NCBI GenBank assembly: GCA_030762175.1 | Contig: CM060831.1 | Span: 29,440,001-29,504,000 of the forward strand | Length of the DNA: 64,000 nt | Direction: 5' to 3' | From: Metallyticus violacea | Taxonomy: Eukaryota; Arthropoda; Insecta; Mantodea; Metallyticidae | Shown: piece after piece, positions 22,985 through 34,461 of the stretch | How the letters are laid out: each line of letters opens with the position of its first letter | Position numbering within the stretch: position 1 is the stretch's first letter | Notes under the pieces: model-generated | Seen by the model: the letters and a program-made list of their open reading frames with translations, nothing else | The model's database searches: none | What the model was told of the DNA's origin: nothing | Position numbers and translations under genes: made by a program

Positions 22985-23830
22985 GTTGGTTGCTAGTGGC
23001 CATTATGGATGCTGATATTTATAATTTTTTCCCTACCTTCCCAATAAAGAGCTTTAAAATTATTTTTCATTTGTTTGTTGCTGTCTAGTTGGCCCCATTT
23101 CTGTACATATTCTTTACTTAAGATAGTATTCACATCCTTACACAGTAGACAGCATCTGACCTTGATTAATTTCATCCTGAATAAATGTTCTAACTGGCAA
23201 TCATGCCCAACAATTAAGCGGAATTGGGCAATTCCAATTTTTCTTGGTTTCAATAAAAGATGTTTGAAAGCATTTAAATCTTCATATGATTTTCCTTTTA
23301 AGTTTTTGTTTGATATTTTGTTGTTCTTGTTCAGATATTAATCTTTTAATGAGTTTCAATTTAAAGGGAAGTTCTAGTTCAAAAAGTGGTTTCAATTTTA
23401 TAATGGCTCCTTTTTTTCGCTAAAGTATTGGCAATCTCATTACCCTTCAATCCCACATAGCTCTGGATACATTGTAAAATTATTTCTGTATTTCTGATCT
23501 GGATTGTATGATAGTTTTAATTTATAGTGTATGTCGGTGGGTAACTGTAATCCATTATACTTTGTAGTGCTGCATTAGAGCCAATTTAGATAACAATTGT
23601 TTTATTTATTTTAGGTCTATAGAGTAGATTTTGTAAAGATACTCTAATGGCTGTTGTTTCACCTTCAAAATTGTTACCTTACTGTCCAAAAGGGGTATAT
23701 TGAGAGAATTGTTCATAAGATGATTAACTGAAGCACCACACTCAACAATTTCTATGCTATGTTTAAAAATAAAAACCTTTAATCCATAGAATTTGTCAAA
23801 GGTAAAACCACCGGCATTACAAAGGACATG
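22985..23830 (-). mobile_element. LINE 3' end with RNase H (inside gene 1 intron)
   Basis: On the minus strand, from 23720 down: NNFEGETTAI, SNAALQSIM, then LQCIQSYVGLKGNEIANTLAKK (broken here after 20 residues by convention), matching the RNase H core (first acidic motif, Asp/Ser-Ala-Ala-Leu, and the W/C-I-x-S-H/Y-V-G-x-x-GNE block). A C-terminal segment follows (IAQFRLIVGHDCQLEHLF with CCLLC) as in RNase H-bearing non-LTR elements of arthropods. Several stops and frameshifts. A second copy lies at 59975-60520. It is antisense to gene 1. Confidence 0.8.
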
Positions 23831-25680
23831 CCAAAAAAAGGCCTAGTCAAGTCTGGAGACTTTTTTTTTTTTCTTATTTAAACAACTATTCATAATTTAC
23901 TTGTCTGGTATGCTAGGCTGCTTTCAAGGCAATAAGTTGTCAGTCATTTAGCGTAAACAGGGGGCACTACATGTAGGCGACTGACATTACCCTCCCTAAG
24001 AGATAAAAGTGGATTGAGGTGCAATTGTACATGGTTTTTTTACTGTATTCTTACAGTCCGCCCACATTTTGTGTATATGTATGGAAATTTTCTATCATAT
24101 ACATATTTTATACTGTGAGGTTATAAAATTCAGTTAGTTATTCATGCATTCATATTGCCAAAATGATACCTTAGCCAGAAAAAGAAGAAACGAACTTGAA
24201 GCTGAATGTAATTGTTGACCTGGAACTTCATACCTCTCAAACGTATTACAAAGTATTGTTAAAATCATATATTGTGCTATCTTGTTGCCTTTAATAAATT
24301 ATTTGGCATCATATTTTCCTTGGTTTCATTTGTATTTAACTGATTATTAAGTATTATTATATTTTGTATAAATTAATATACACATAATTTAAGTATAAGA
24401 TATGTCTTATATAAATGGGATTTTTTTTAACAATATCCTTCTGTCATCTTTCTAATCTAGTCAATCTGGTCACCCTAACCAGGACAGCATTTTTGTTATT
24501 CTGTACTTACAAAGAAATCAAATCAATGTACTTTCAAACATAATAATTGTTATAATTTCATTCTGTTTCTGTTTATATTTTCCCCATATCATATACACCT
24601 CCTCATATCCTCATTTCTCAATGTCCACACTGCAGCATCTGTTTTCTTTACTCTTCAATCAGCTAATCTGATGTTGACATCACCTGCAGTAGCTCAGACC
24701 CTTCCTTTCCTAAGTAAGACTATCCATTTGAACTTCATTGTTAACAAGAAATAGTCTGTGTCTTAAACCTCTTCTGCCAACTCAGAAGAAATGCATTATT
24801 TCTTGAATTGTGATTTATTTTGTGTCTACTACTTTCTGTCATACTATTTTTTTTTTCTGTCTTTAACTTTAAAATTAATCAAATTTAATCTTTTATTTCT
24901 ACATCAAGCATTTTTTATATGGAATGTTCTCTTAGATTCTGTATTTTCATTTTTTAAAATTTTCTCTCTATTTTAAATCCTTTATATCTTAGGTAATGCC
25001 TTCTAACATAACCCTAACAACAACGCTCACCCATCCTCCACATTGCCAATAATTAATAGCATTGTTAACATCAAAATGAAACAGAGAATGATAACATATT
25101 TCTGTTCCATAAAAGTACTTTATAACGTAAAGCAAATCAATTCTCACTCATTGCACTAGTACTTAAAATGTTATCTTTCAAAGCAGGAGCAAGTCTAATA
25201 TGCCATTCTCATCTAATATATTACAAGCAATTCCTTAAATGCAAGTAACGGAAGATAGCTACAAATTTAGCTTCTGATGTTGTAGTTCTATACATGCTAT
25301 AATTGTCACACAGTATATGCATACATAAGTTTTCAATATCATTAAATTCCTGTTTCTGTTGAGAACTTAGATATATCTTACTAATGTGTACAGAATGTTA
25401 TCTTGATATTGGCAACCATAACAGCCAAATACTTTTCTAATTAGTAGGTAGGAATTATAAAAAAACTTCTTTTAAATTTTTGAAGCACAGATCAAGGTAA
25501 AAAAATGTAGCATTACTTTTCTAAATGCCTAACTGTAACTTGTTACTTTCTAAGCATTACTTTTTTCTGTTGTTAAGCTAACATTTTATAACATTGCCCT
25601 CCCCCCCCAAAAAATGGGAGAGAAATAAACATTTATTAATTTGTGTCAGGAAAAAATGATATGTTTATATGTGATTGTAG
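23831..25680. other. Gene 1 intron 2, second part; block duplicated at 36.5 kb
   Basis: Positions 24830-25680 are a diverged duplicate of 36485-37220. Shared landmarks are TAATGCCTTCTAACAT, GGCATTGTTAACAT-like, TTTCAAAGCAGGAGCAAGTC, and TTTTCAATATCATTAAATTC. In both copies this block runs into a Gln/Asn-rich exon-like segment. No ORF accepted. Confidence 0.7.
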
Positions 25681-26031
25681 CAGCAGAACAGCAGCAAGAA
25701 GCAGCAGAACAGCAGCAGGAAGGAGCAGAACAGCAGCAGGAAGCAGCAGAACAGCTGCAAGATGACCAAATACCACAACATCAAGATCTGCAGCATCAAC
25801 AGCAGCTTCTTCAACAGCAGCAGATGCTCTTACAACAACAGCAGCAACAGCTGCATGTACAACAAACAGAAATCCAACAACAGCAGCAACAACTGCAATT
25901 ACAACAAACAGAAATCTAACAACAGCAGCAACAACTGCAATTACAACAAAAACAAGTCCAAGAACAACAACAGCGGCAACTGCAGCAACGGCAGCACCTG
26001 TTGCTGCAGCTAAAACAACAATTGCTGCCAG
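25681..26031 (+). CDS. Gene 1 exon 3 (poly-Gln), carries an in-frame TAA
   Basis: Acceptor TGATTGTAG, donor G|GTAAGT at 26032; 351 bases, phase 1 to phase 1. It encodes about 117 residues dominated by Gln with AAEQQQE-type repeats, then QQQQQLQLQQTEI repeats and an RQHLLLQLKQQLLP end, likely a long coiled-coil or Gln-zipper. At 25917-25919 a repeat unit that elsewhere reads GAAATCCAACAACAG reads GAAATCTAACAACAG, so CAA (Gln) has become TAA. Downstream of it the same frame stays open and Gln-rich to the donor. Either this allele is null, the stop is read through, or the base is an assembly error. Confidence 0.7.
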
Positions 26032-26150
26032 GTAAGTTGTTGATATCTGTTGCCTTTTCCCTTAAACTCCCAGAATTGTTTTATGTGATGTTTTGTTTCT
26101 AACATGGAAGTTTTCTATTTTAAGCAAGGCAACCAAGATATTTTCTTAAA

Positions 26151-26178
26151 ATATCTTAAACATAATGTGTTATTTACA

Positions 26179-26217
<39 letters not shown>

Positions 26218-26280
26218 CTGTAAATAACACATTATGTTTAAGATATATATGCTGTAAATAACACATTATGTTTAAGATAT
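26151..26280. repeat. Three 30-bp repeats, first inverted, around (TA)n
   Basis: A 30-base motif (GCTGTAAATAACACATTATG plus ten bases) occurs at 26217-26246 and 26251-26280, and inverted at 26151-26180. A (TA)n run lies between the inverted pair. All three copies are identical, so a stable hairpin is expected. Confidence 0.95.
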
Positions 26281-26444
26281 TTTCCCTGTTTTGTTTTTAT
26301 CTTAATATTGTTGATTTGTAAATGTTGGTCAATGTGGATAATGTTTTTGCATAAGGCAGTTGCAAGGTCCACTTATAGCCTAGAAAATTTTGAACACACT
26401 GGAGCAATCCAAAACAAATAATGGTTGTATACCTGTAGCCTACC

Positions 26445-26568
26445 CAGTCTGAAGCATTTTATTCACATTATTGTTAATAGACACACAATTTGTTAATTAA
26501 TCTAATCAGCCTAAAGCATTTTGTTCACATTATTGTTAATAGACATACACTTTGTTAATTAATCTAAG
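26445..26568 (+). repeat. 62-bp tandem duplication
   Basis: Two copies (starting CAGTCTGAAGCATTTT and CAGCCTAAAGCATTTT) with a 62-base period and a few substitutions. Confidence 0.9.
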
Positions 26569-27499
26569 AAGGAAACAAAATTTTCATTCAGGTTGAATAA
26601 ATTCATCTATTACAAAGATATATTCAACATTTAAAAAAAGTGAACTCAAAATTAATATAATTTATTTGCAACTTGGTATAAACTGTTCAGTTAAATTTGA
26701 TTTTTTTGTAAAAGAAACATAACATTTTATAAATTATATATTTTATTTTATATATTAACTACAACATAATGTACCATTTAGCTGCCAAATCCTCTTTTTC
26801 ACGAATGATTTTTGAAATTTTAATGCTTTTTTTCCATTCTTTATTATAATAAACATATCTTTAGTCTATCAGAGTCTGTACAAAGCTATATATATGAAAA
26901 ATAAAGTAACACTTTGAGCAATGGGGTACAGTTTTAGAAGGTATATGAGCTCAGCCAATGCATGCTAGCAACTTGTGTTGAGAGCAAGTAAGGTGGGGAG
27001 AGCTAAGAGGAATTGTTGAAGTAACATTCATTGTATCATGAATAGTCAGGACATAAACTTATGCAGCAAAGCATGTGCTTAATGTTTCCGCATAGCATTA
27101 TAACTTGTAATGCTGCATATTAATGTGTCTATTAACTGAAAACAACATACCTGAATTTTTGAAAGTGACTTATTATAGAGGAGTTGCGAACTCGTCATCC
27201 TCCTCTGCATTCCAAATCAGTTTCCTGCAGATTTGCAATTAAATTTTGTACATGTTATCTCAAGCCTGTAGTTTTTAAGTATGGAACATGACTAGCCCAG
27301 TCTTGTTTTATCACAGTCAAGTGCAGCAACCATAAGCTTTTAACATCTGAAGACAAAAAGTAGTGTTCTCTTTAGCAACGTTTCCCTTAACCAGTTATAA
27401 GTTGAATTTTAATATCTGAAAGTATATTTTAAAATTAATAATGATGTTGCAAAATTGTTGAGAAATAATTTTACAATTTAATGAAAATATTGATTATAG
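26569..27499. other. Gene 1 intron 3 remainder; nothing recognised
   Basis: AT-rich intron sequence ending in the acceptor TTGATTATAG. Confidence 0.5.
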
Positions 27500-30102
27500 G
27501 GATGAATATTCAACAAGATCCTGAACCACATCCTTTAGTTGTTGGGCCAGATAGACGTTCACCAACGCCAGGATTGAATACTGTGGCAGAAGAACTTGCT
27601 ACCAAACCATCAGAACCATGTGGTTCACCTCCCCCTTCTGCACATCTGCAGCAGAACAGTTCCTTGGGGAATGCTGATGAAGGGAGTCTATCATTCAGTC
27701 TACAAATGCTGATGTCTCAGGAATTGAACCTCAGTGCAGCTGCAGCTCTGTTGCAGGGCAGCTTATTCCATGAAACTGCAGCATCAGTGGTACAACAACA
27801 GGAAACTGTTTATCTTTTTCAGACAAACAGCAGTGCAGAGAATTACTCTAGGTTATCACCTGAGCAAACTAGACCAATTTCTTTAACTTGCAATATTAAT
27901 CAACCAGTACTAGAGCAGACATCTGCAAGAAATTGCAGCATCATTGACTCTTCTACCTCAACATCAGCTGTAAGGAACACAAGTGAAACTTCTGTATCCA
28001 TGCCCTTAAATGCGGAAATGAGATTAGATAGCGATATTGGTGGGAACACAAATTTTGTCCCTATTGCTGAGGCCTCCCTCTCATTTCCTTCGACAAGCAC
28101 AATTGCAGACTCAAGTAAACTAAAAACAGCTGATTTACCAGGAAATATATCATTGATGGAGGAATCAATAAGTGTTACAGCACAAGCACCTGTAATTGCG
28201 ACATCTAGTCCTCCTCCTGAGAAAGAGGTAACATCAGTTCAGAAAGAAGGTTCTGTATCTAAAACTGCTGAAGACAGAGCAGAAAAAATTAGTACTTTGG
28301 TAATACCCAGTACATCAAATATCAGTACACAATCAAAAAGAGAAGCTGCTACATCGTCTTCACTAGCCAAGCAGACAGATGATGCGTTGTCCATTCCCTC
28401 TCAAGCATCTAAAGACTGTACGCCGTCAATCCACTCACCATCAAAGGGTGAAAAAACCAAACAGACCAATTCAATTCCAGAAAATCTTGTGGAAGTTAAC
28501 TCAGCAGTGACAGGGGGGCAGGCACCCCAGACTGCAACCAGCTTGACAACTCCAGTGGTTGTTGTATCAACCGTAACTACAACCAATGACTGTAGCATAG
28601 GCCTGGGGCATGCAGCATCTGCTGCTTCACCATGGGTTCAGGAAAAGTCATCTGAACAAAAATCACTCATTGCAGAGGAAGATTCTGTCTCAAAAGGTAA
28701 TGCTAAGCCTAAACACAAGAGAAAATCTGACAATCCATGCCGTTTGTTTAAGATGCCAAGAATAGGGGTACAGAAGAACCCATCATTTGAACAACTTATT
28801 CCTGAAGAGGATCCTGTCTCAGGAAATGCTAAGCCTGGACACAAAAGAAAATCGAGCATACCACGTGGTGTGTTACAGACACTGGGAGAAGGTGATGAGG
28901 GAAAAAACAGTGAATCAGAGTCAGAAGATCCAATATTAGCTGCAGGAATTCCAGAAAGAAAAATGAAGCTTACAGCAGAGGAAAGCTCATCTTGCATAAT
29001 AAATATCGACCAAGAGGCTGCAACTGTCGTCAATGATCGTCAGGATGATAATTCAAGCAATAGTGATCTTTTGACTCTATTTGTAACAGAGCAGAGTGAT
29101 AATAACTCTAAACCTGAGGTGAGGAATACTTTCCCTGAACTGGAAATTGGACGGCAGAAATTGCTTGCACGTATTGAAGAGGCAGAAGATTTGGAAGATC
29201 TTGTGAAGCTAGTTAGAGCTTCTCCAAATTCTATAGAAGTTTTTCCAACTATAGAGTCTGTAGATACCTTAACATACATTGAGCCAACAGCTCTTTCTAA
29301 AACCAAACGAGTTTCTGCTAATAAAACTCATAGTAGAAGACCCAAAGGGTCAAGGCTGGCTTCAGAATTCACTTTTAAACCCTCCTTAAGCAGTAGGCCA
29401 AAGAAAACGAAGAAGTCAGGAAAGAGGCAAGCTGAGGAGTCCACATTATCCAGCAGTCAGCAAGAGAAAAAGAAGAAGACGAAACGGTTGAATCCGTTCC
29501 ATCAAGGCTCTAGCTTTGATGTTCCACTTTTAAGTGAGAAAAATCTAGACAAGTCAACTATTCCTACCAGAGCCAAACCTACTCTGAAATTAAAACTGGC
29601 GATAGATCCAAAGGATCAAGCAATGTAACAAGTATGCCATCGAAAAAGAAGTTTGGAAAGAGGCAAGCTGATGAGTCCCCGTCTTCCAGCGGTCAGCAGC
29701 GGAAGAAGATGAAACAAGTAAAGGCATTCCATCAAGGCTCTGGCTTTGATGTTCCAAATTTATGCGAGAAAAATCTAGACAAGTCAACTATTCCTACAGG
29801 AGCCAAACCTTCTTCCGAAATTAAAACTGGCGATAAATCCAAAGGATCAAGAAATGTAACAAGTATGCCATCGAAAAAGAAATTTGGAAAGAGGCAAGCC
29901 GATGAGATGATGAAACATTTTAAGTCGTTCCATGGATGCTCTGGAACTAATATTCCTTTCTTATGCCAGAAAAATCTAGATAAGTCAAATTATCCAACCG
30001 CAACCAATCCAGCTGATGAGTGTCGATCTTCAAGGCAACAGCAGGAGGAGGCAAAGCATACAAAACCACATGGAGACAGTGAAATTTCTTCGTGTAACAT
30101 AG
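27500..30102 (+). CDS. Gene 1 exon 4 (Ser/Thr-rich, basic repeats), one-base frameshift
   Basis: Begins after TTGATTATAG in phase 1 and ends at donor GTATGT (30103), also phase 1. The first frame runs about 709 codons to a TAA at 29626-29628: an acidic, Ser/Thr-rich, presumably disordered chain with two EED..GNAKPxHKRKS modules (about 28660-28860) and Lys-rich clusters. The C-terminus is a tandem repeat of about 77 codons, three copies (GKRQA near 29424, 29660 and 29891; each with FHxGSxxxxPxLxxKNLDKS). In repeat 1 a base is missing near 29585-29590 compared with repeat 2, which shifts the frame into the early TAA. The frame of 29634-30102 is what follows if that base is counted. Length 2603 plus one base is a multiple of three, which fits the symmetric 1-1 phase. 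The family is unknown to me; role in the nucleus is an inference. Confidence 0.75.
29400..29990 (+). repeat. Coding tandem repeat, three units of about 231-237 bp
   Basis: The motif GAGGCAAGC recurs at 29424, 29660 and 29891. Units share AAAAATCTAGA(C/T)AAGTCAA and, in two of them, GTAACAAGTATGCCATCGAA. The third unit is shortened by loss of a Ser/Gln/Lys segment. Confidence 0.92.
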
Positions 30103-31379
30103 GTATGTATTCAATGTATTTGATTTGAAGTACGTTAACTTTCTGTTTGAGATAATTAGTAATGTGCATAATGGTACCTTTTCACCTTATAGTTCCAGAT
30201 ATAAGAAGATAAATCTCTTCATTTCTGCTTCCTCTCCACTTTTTTATTCTTGAGTTGATCATCACAAAGTGTAGGGTTAATAGCTAAAATTATGTCATAG
30301 ATAATGATTCTACCTAAAATATTGCATTGGTTTGTAGAAAGAAAGTTCTTTGGTACAGCAGTTCAACTAGCCTCCTACCAGAGGCCTAAGAAATATAGTA
30401 TAACCTATGTTTAATATTTTTACAGGGACCTGACATTTTATTTTACTTTAAAATGGGGGCTTATCTTAAATTGACATTTCAGCAAAATGCCTGCATATCT
30501 ATAAATCTTTGTATTAGCAAATATGGTACCAAAATGCATTATTTATATGACAGCAATAACAGAAGGGAATATGCACCCTACATAACTTTTTCTATGTCAT
30601 AAATATTGCAGTCCAAGATTACAATTTCCTAGTACTTATAATATAATGTCAAAAGTCTACAAAATAAATATTTACATATAGGCAAGCTGTGCCTTTATAC
30701 ACATTTACATAACTTTAAGTGTGCCTCATTTTTCAAAATAATCAAAGATTGCAGTTACCTTCTTAGCACTGTTGTATGTTAAATTCAAAATGTCTAAAAT
30801 GATACACTATGGGTAACTTATTTATACACTTCACTTACTATGTTTATCCAAATTCCAATTTAGTGTATCATTTTAAATTATAATAACTTCACTGTAAACA
30901 ACTTCAAAATTATATACATAATTCAAAATGTCCATTTCATTTACTCTTTCTATAACAGAGTTTTCCATTTAATGATGTGATGATAAATGTCTGAACAATT
31001 TCTACATTGCTACTTGAATGTTAGTGGTTTTATTTCTTCATCTGCATTTGCTGAATTTGAGAGAAAGAGTTTCTCTTTTTGCCATCATAAGCTTCATTGC
31101 AAGTTGCTCTGACATTACCGAAATGACCTGTATGAACAAACTGAATCCAAGCTGATAGTTCATGCCACACACCACACAGCCCATGAATCACCACCTAATG
31201 ATGTTTCTTGAGAATCAATATGGTGCAACTGCATCATTGCCAAACTTCACTCTCCTTAGGCACAATAATCTATGTTTGTGATAAATGCCATCACATTTGC
31301 TGCTTAAAAATTGAAAGAAAACAACAAAAGATATAATAATAGAAATGTAATGCACAAAAAACATTCTTCTATGAGTCTT
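30103..31379. other. Gene 1 intron 4, first part
   Basis: AT-rich. Contains a short hairpin (15-base arms, 30795-30809 and 30861-30875) around a TTCACTTACTATG core. Nothing else recognised. Confidence 0.5.
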
Positions 31380-32320
31380 TTGCTATCCTCATCTACAATA
31401 TCGCTGTCATCGTTGTCAGTTTAACTGCTACTATCATCTTTTAAGTTAATGATACTTTGTTCTAAAACGTTTAAGCCCATGCACGCTCTGTGGTATTGTA
31501 CTGGCAGTGATAAGGAGGAAGTCTTACAGCCTGATGCCACATTTCATTGGTCAGTAGCTCAAGTTTATAAACTTTCTCACTGTATCTGAAAGGCTGAACT
31601 CTTTGTAAAAGCTTAGCTTTTATTTTCAATTAAGCAAAAAACAAAGCCTTTTTCTTCTAACTACTGAATTATATCGTCATTTCTGGAGGAAGTATTGGTA
31701 ATTTTCTGTACATAAGCAGAGTGATATTGCCCATTGGCCAAAATATTATACTGCCTGCCTCCAGATAATTAAAAAATTGTTTTAAGAACCATTTTTGGAA
31801 TGAATAGGATGTCATTTCTCTATGATAATCATCTGTTTTCTTCAATTTAAATGTCCATTTGGTGTCTGAAATGAAACCTATATTAGCTGATCCTACATGG
31901 GAAACTTAAGTCTGCTTCCTTTCCCTAACAGCACTTTCAAACCCCCAGTCCTAGAGGAATGCAGCCAGACATACTTTGTGTGATTTTGGTTTACCCATGT
32001 TTCATCCATATATATAGATATAGGCAGAGTGTCACCTGATTGTCTGATATCATGCATGATGTGCAAGAATTTCAGTCTTACCTCAACTATATCCCTTCAT
32101 TCCATTGGAAACTGATGCCCATTGTGGGTTTTCCTATATCTAAATCCTAAACATTTCAGAACCCTGTTAGTAGAAGAAACAGAACCTGCATACCCTATCT
32201 TCGTTAACTTCTTCACTATGGGAAATTCCCCTTTGTCACAGAATTCAAAAACACTGTGCCATACTACATATTTTTCAAAGTTTTCCAGGTTTCTCACTCT
32301 GTTAGGAATATGTATATGCT
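31080..32320 (-). pseudogene. DDE transposase relic (IS630/Tc1-mariner type)
   Basis: On the minus strand from 32297: a helix-turn-helix-like start (NLENFEKYVVWHSVFEFCDK), a segment NRVLKCLGFRYRKTHNG, a stop, then RDIVEVRLKFLHIMHDIRQ and YMDETWVNQNHTK near 31990. The last is the first catalytic Asp region of a DDE transposase lineage common in arthropods. The rest is broken by stops and shifts; later pieces (31700-31400) look like the C-terminal half. No TIRs located. It sits antisense in gene 1 intron 4. Confidence 0.7.
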
Positions 32321-32497
32321 TTCTGGGCGATACAAACTATTTTCCTGTGTCCTTTAACTTTTCTTCACACACTGAAAAGTTGATATACTAATTGAAATAT
32401 ATTGTGTTCTTAGGCATCTTGTACAACAGTAATTTTTTTAATTAACATATTGATAATAAATTCTAATTGTGTTATGTGTGATGATTTTTATTTACAG

Positions 32498-32540
32498 GGT
32501 CAAAGGGTATAAGCCCAGCAGCATTCTATAAAAAAAAACA
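32498..32540 (+). CDS. Gene 1 exon 5 (43 bp, basic)
   Basis: Acceptor TTTTTATTTACAG; donor GTAAGT at 32541. In phase 1 it reads GSKGISPAAFYKKK and leaves in phase 2. Both splice signals are strong and the frame is open. Short length lowers confidence. Confidence 0.5.
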
Positions 32541-32965
32541 GTAAGTAGCTGACATTATTCTTTAACCTGTATCAATGTGTTTTGAAGAACTAAAGGGATA
32601 TTAATGTTTTAATAGGAAAGTTGTAATTTATTATAAGCTACTGCAAGGATGAAAAGTGAACAGTTGAGGATTTTAATTTAGATTTTAATCATGGTAAAAA
32701 AATAGACAAAAATGATAGCAATTCGTAATTTTCATCCATTAATAAATCAGCCTACAAGAGTTACTCCAAAATAAAAGAGATTGTTGATAAATTAAAATAA
32801 ATTTCATAAATTAAAAAAACACCTGAATGCATTACAGATTTATATGATACTGCATTATCATATAACTGTGATTTTATTTTATATTGCATGCTGGCTTACT
32901 GAAATATAAAATGTAATTCATTTTCTCAGTAGGTCATATTTTTTTGCTTATCAAAATATAGAATT
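32541..32965. other. Gene 1 intron 5, first part; nothing recognised
   Basis: AT-rich, no repeats or frames identified. Confidence 0.5.
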
Positions 32966-33122
32966 ATTTGATTTAATTTTATGTCATCTAAACATTCTTA
33001 ATGCTTCACTTACTTGGTAAGAAAAGAAAGTAATCCAAATAGAAAAAACAAAACATTACACAAAATTGACACAAGTAAGTGAAGCATTAAGAGTGTTTAG
33101 ATGACATAAAATTAAATCAAAT
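32966..33122. repeat. Fold-back hairpin, 50-bp arms (H2)
   Basis: Arms 32966-33015 and 33073-33122 are complementary with a single mismatch over 50 bases; the spacer is 57 bases. The inner arm ends in TTCACTTACTT. The sequence right after (AGCTTCACTGTGTTTAGTTCC) recurs after the hairpin at 35.4 kb. It lies in an intron in the transcribed strand. Confidence 0.93.
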
Positions 33123-34141
33123 GATTAGCTTCACTGTGTTTAGTTCCATATATAATTTTAAAAAGAATTATTTGTTTGCTTTCTGAAGTTCACCCCTACC
33201 TTTGGAGCTCATTAAGTTTGTTCATGAAGGCCCCTTTCTGCAATAAGAGTAGAGTACAAATATGTGCTGCATTCAATTTGTTTTTGAATTTATGAAAGCT
33301 TGGTCAATAATTTCTATTTATTTTAGAGCAACTCTTATAGGCTTGTTTATTAATAGATGTAAATTGCAAATTATTAATAATTCATTAAAATTCTCTCATA
33401 TATTTTTACCATAGTAAACTCCAAATTAAAACCCCTGACTGTTTAAATATTTTATCTGAAGTAATATCACAAGAGGGTCTGAGATTGCTAATAAACTGTG
33501 AATGAATTTATTTGGAAAGCTCAGACCCTTGAGTGATATTTATTAGGACTATTACATAATAAAATAAGAATTTAAATTTAATTTGCATAAACTTTGCTTA
33601 CAATATTGTAATAATTATACATTTGTATTATGGATACCCTTTTCAAGCCATCTAGTAACAAGACAGATGTCAATTGTCAGTAATGCGAATAGAGAAGAGC
33701 CAAATAGATTTTGGGACTGTTTTATGAATAGAATAAGAATAAAAGAAATATATATTTGAAATTCATTGACGGATTATTAACAATTGTATAAAATGTTATA
33801 CTTACTTACAAATATCTACCTATTCAGAATCCGTGGGAATGAAATAGACAAAATTTGACTATTACAGTCACTACTATTAGATTTGCTAATACCAGCTGAG
33901 GAAAACAAAATAGAGAAAACATTTTACCATTTTGAACAAGTGTTTATTAAGGTTTAAAGTTGCTAAGGTAGATATTGTTACATCATTTATAAAATGATTT
34001 CAGACTGTTCGGCAAAATAGGCAAAAATAATTGCTTGAGTGAATATGCATTTATTTAAATTTACAATATTACTGAAAATACAGAAAAGTGGTCAGTGATG
34101 CATGCTCAGGAATTATATGGTGGAGGTGTAGAGTTGGCTAC
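33123..34141. other. Gene 1 intron 5, middle; nothing recognised
   Basis: AT-rich intronic DNA without recognised elements apart from the 33126-33190 flank shared with 35446-35510. Confidence 0.5.
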
Positions 34142-34150
34142 ACTGACCAC

Positions 34151-34452
34151 GTGTCAGTTCTGGTGGTATAGTGGTAATCATACTTGCCCTCTAAACCCAA
34201 GGTCGCGGGTTCAAACCTGGCCAGGATCGATGGATTTTTTCGGGCGTAAAAATCCTAAGTATGGCTTACTTTGGAAGGGAAGTAAAGCCATGGGTGCCGT
34301 GTCATACATTTATGATACAAAAAGAACCTCAAGCCTGAAAGAAGAGGCCTCTGAGCAAAATTTGTCGGCCATTTCATGCCCTGAATAGAATGGGAGGCTG
34401 ATGACCTGTGATGTTAAAGAGCATCCATAAATAAATCAAATAAAAAAAATAT
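34151..34452 (+). mobile_element. SINE family 2 copy with target-site duplication
   Basis: tRNA-like head: TCTGGTGGTATAGTGGTAAT (A box) and CGGGTTCAAACCTGGCCAGG (B box). The body (TAAAAATCCTAAGTATGGCT, GAAGAGGCCTCTGAGCAAAA, GAGGCTGATGACCTG) ends in ATAAATAAATCAAAT plus A-rich tail. The flanks ACTGACCAC at 34142-34150 and 34453-34461 are a 9-base target-site duplication. The frame over it is an artefact. Confidence 0.92.
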
Positions 34453-34461
34453 ACTGACCAC

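Noticed and set aside
25681..26031. CRISPR-like or satellite array
   Set aside because: The repeats are codon-level CAG/CAA repeats in an exon with splice sites, not spaced direct repeats.
27900..29306. Minus-strand frames of 65-131 codons
   Set aside because: They are shadows of the large plus-strand exon of gene 1.
34151..34225. tRNA gene
   Set aside because: The A and B boxes are present, but the segment is the head of a dispersed SINE with body and tail, and the stems are imperfect.
34095..34388. Plus-strand 97-codon frame
   Set aside because: It lies over SINE 2; such frames recur at other SINE copies (46606-46803, 50102-50465).
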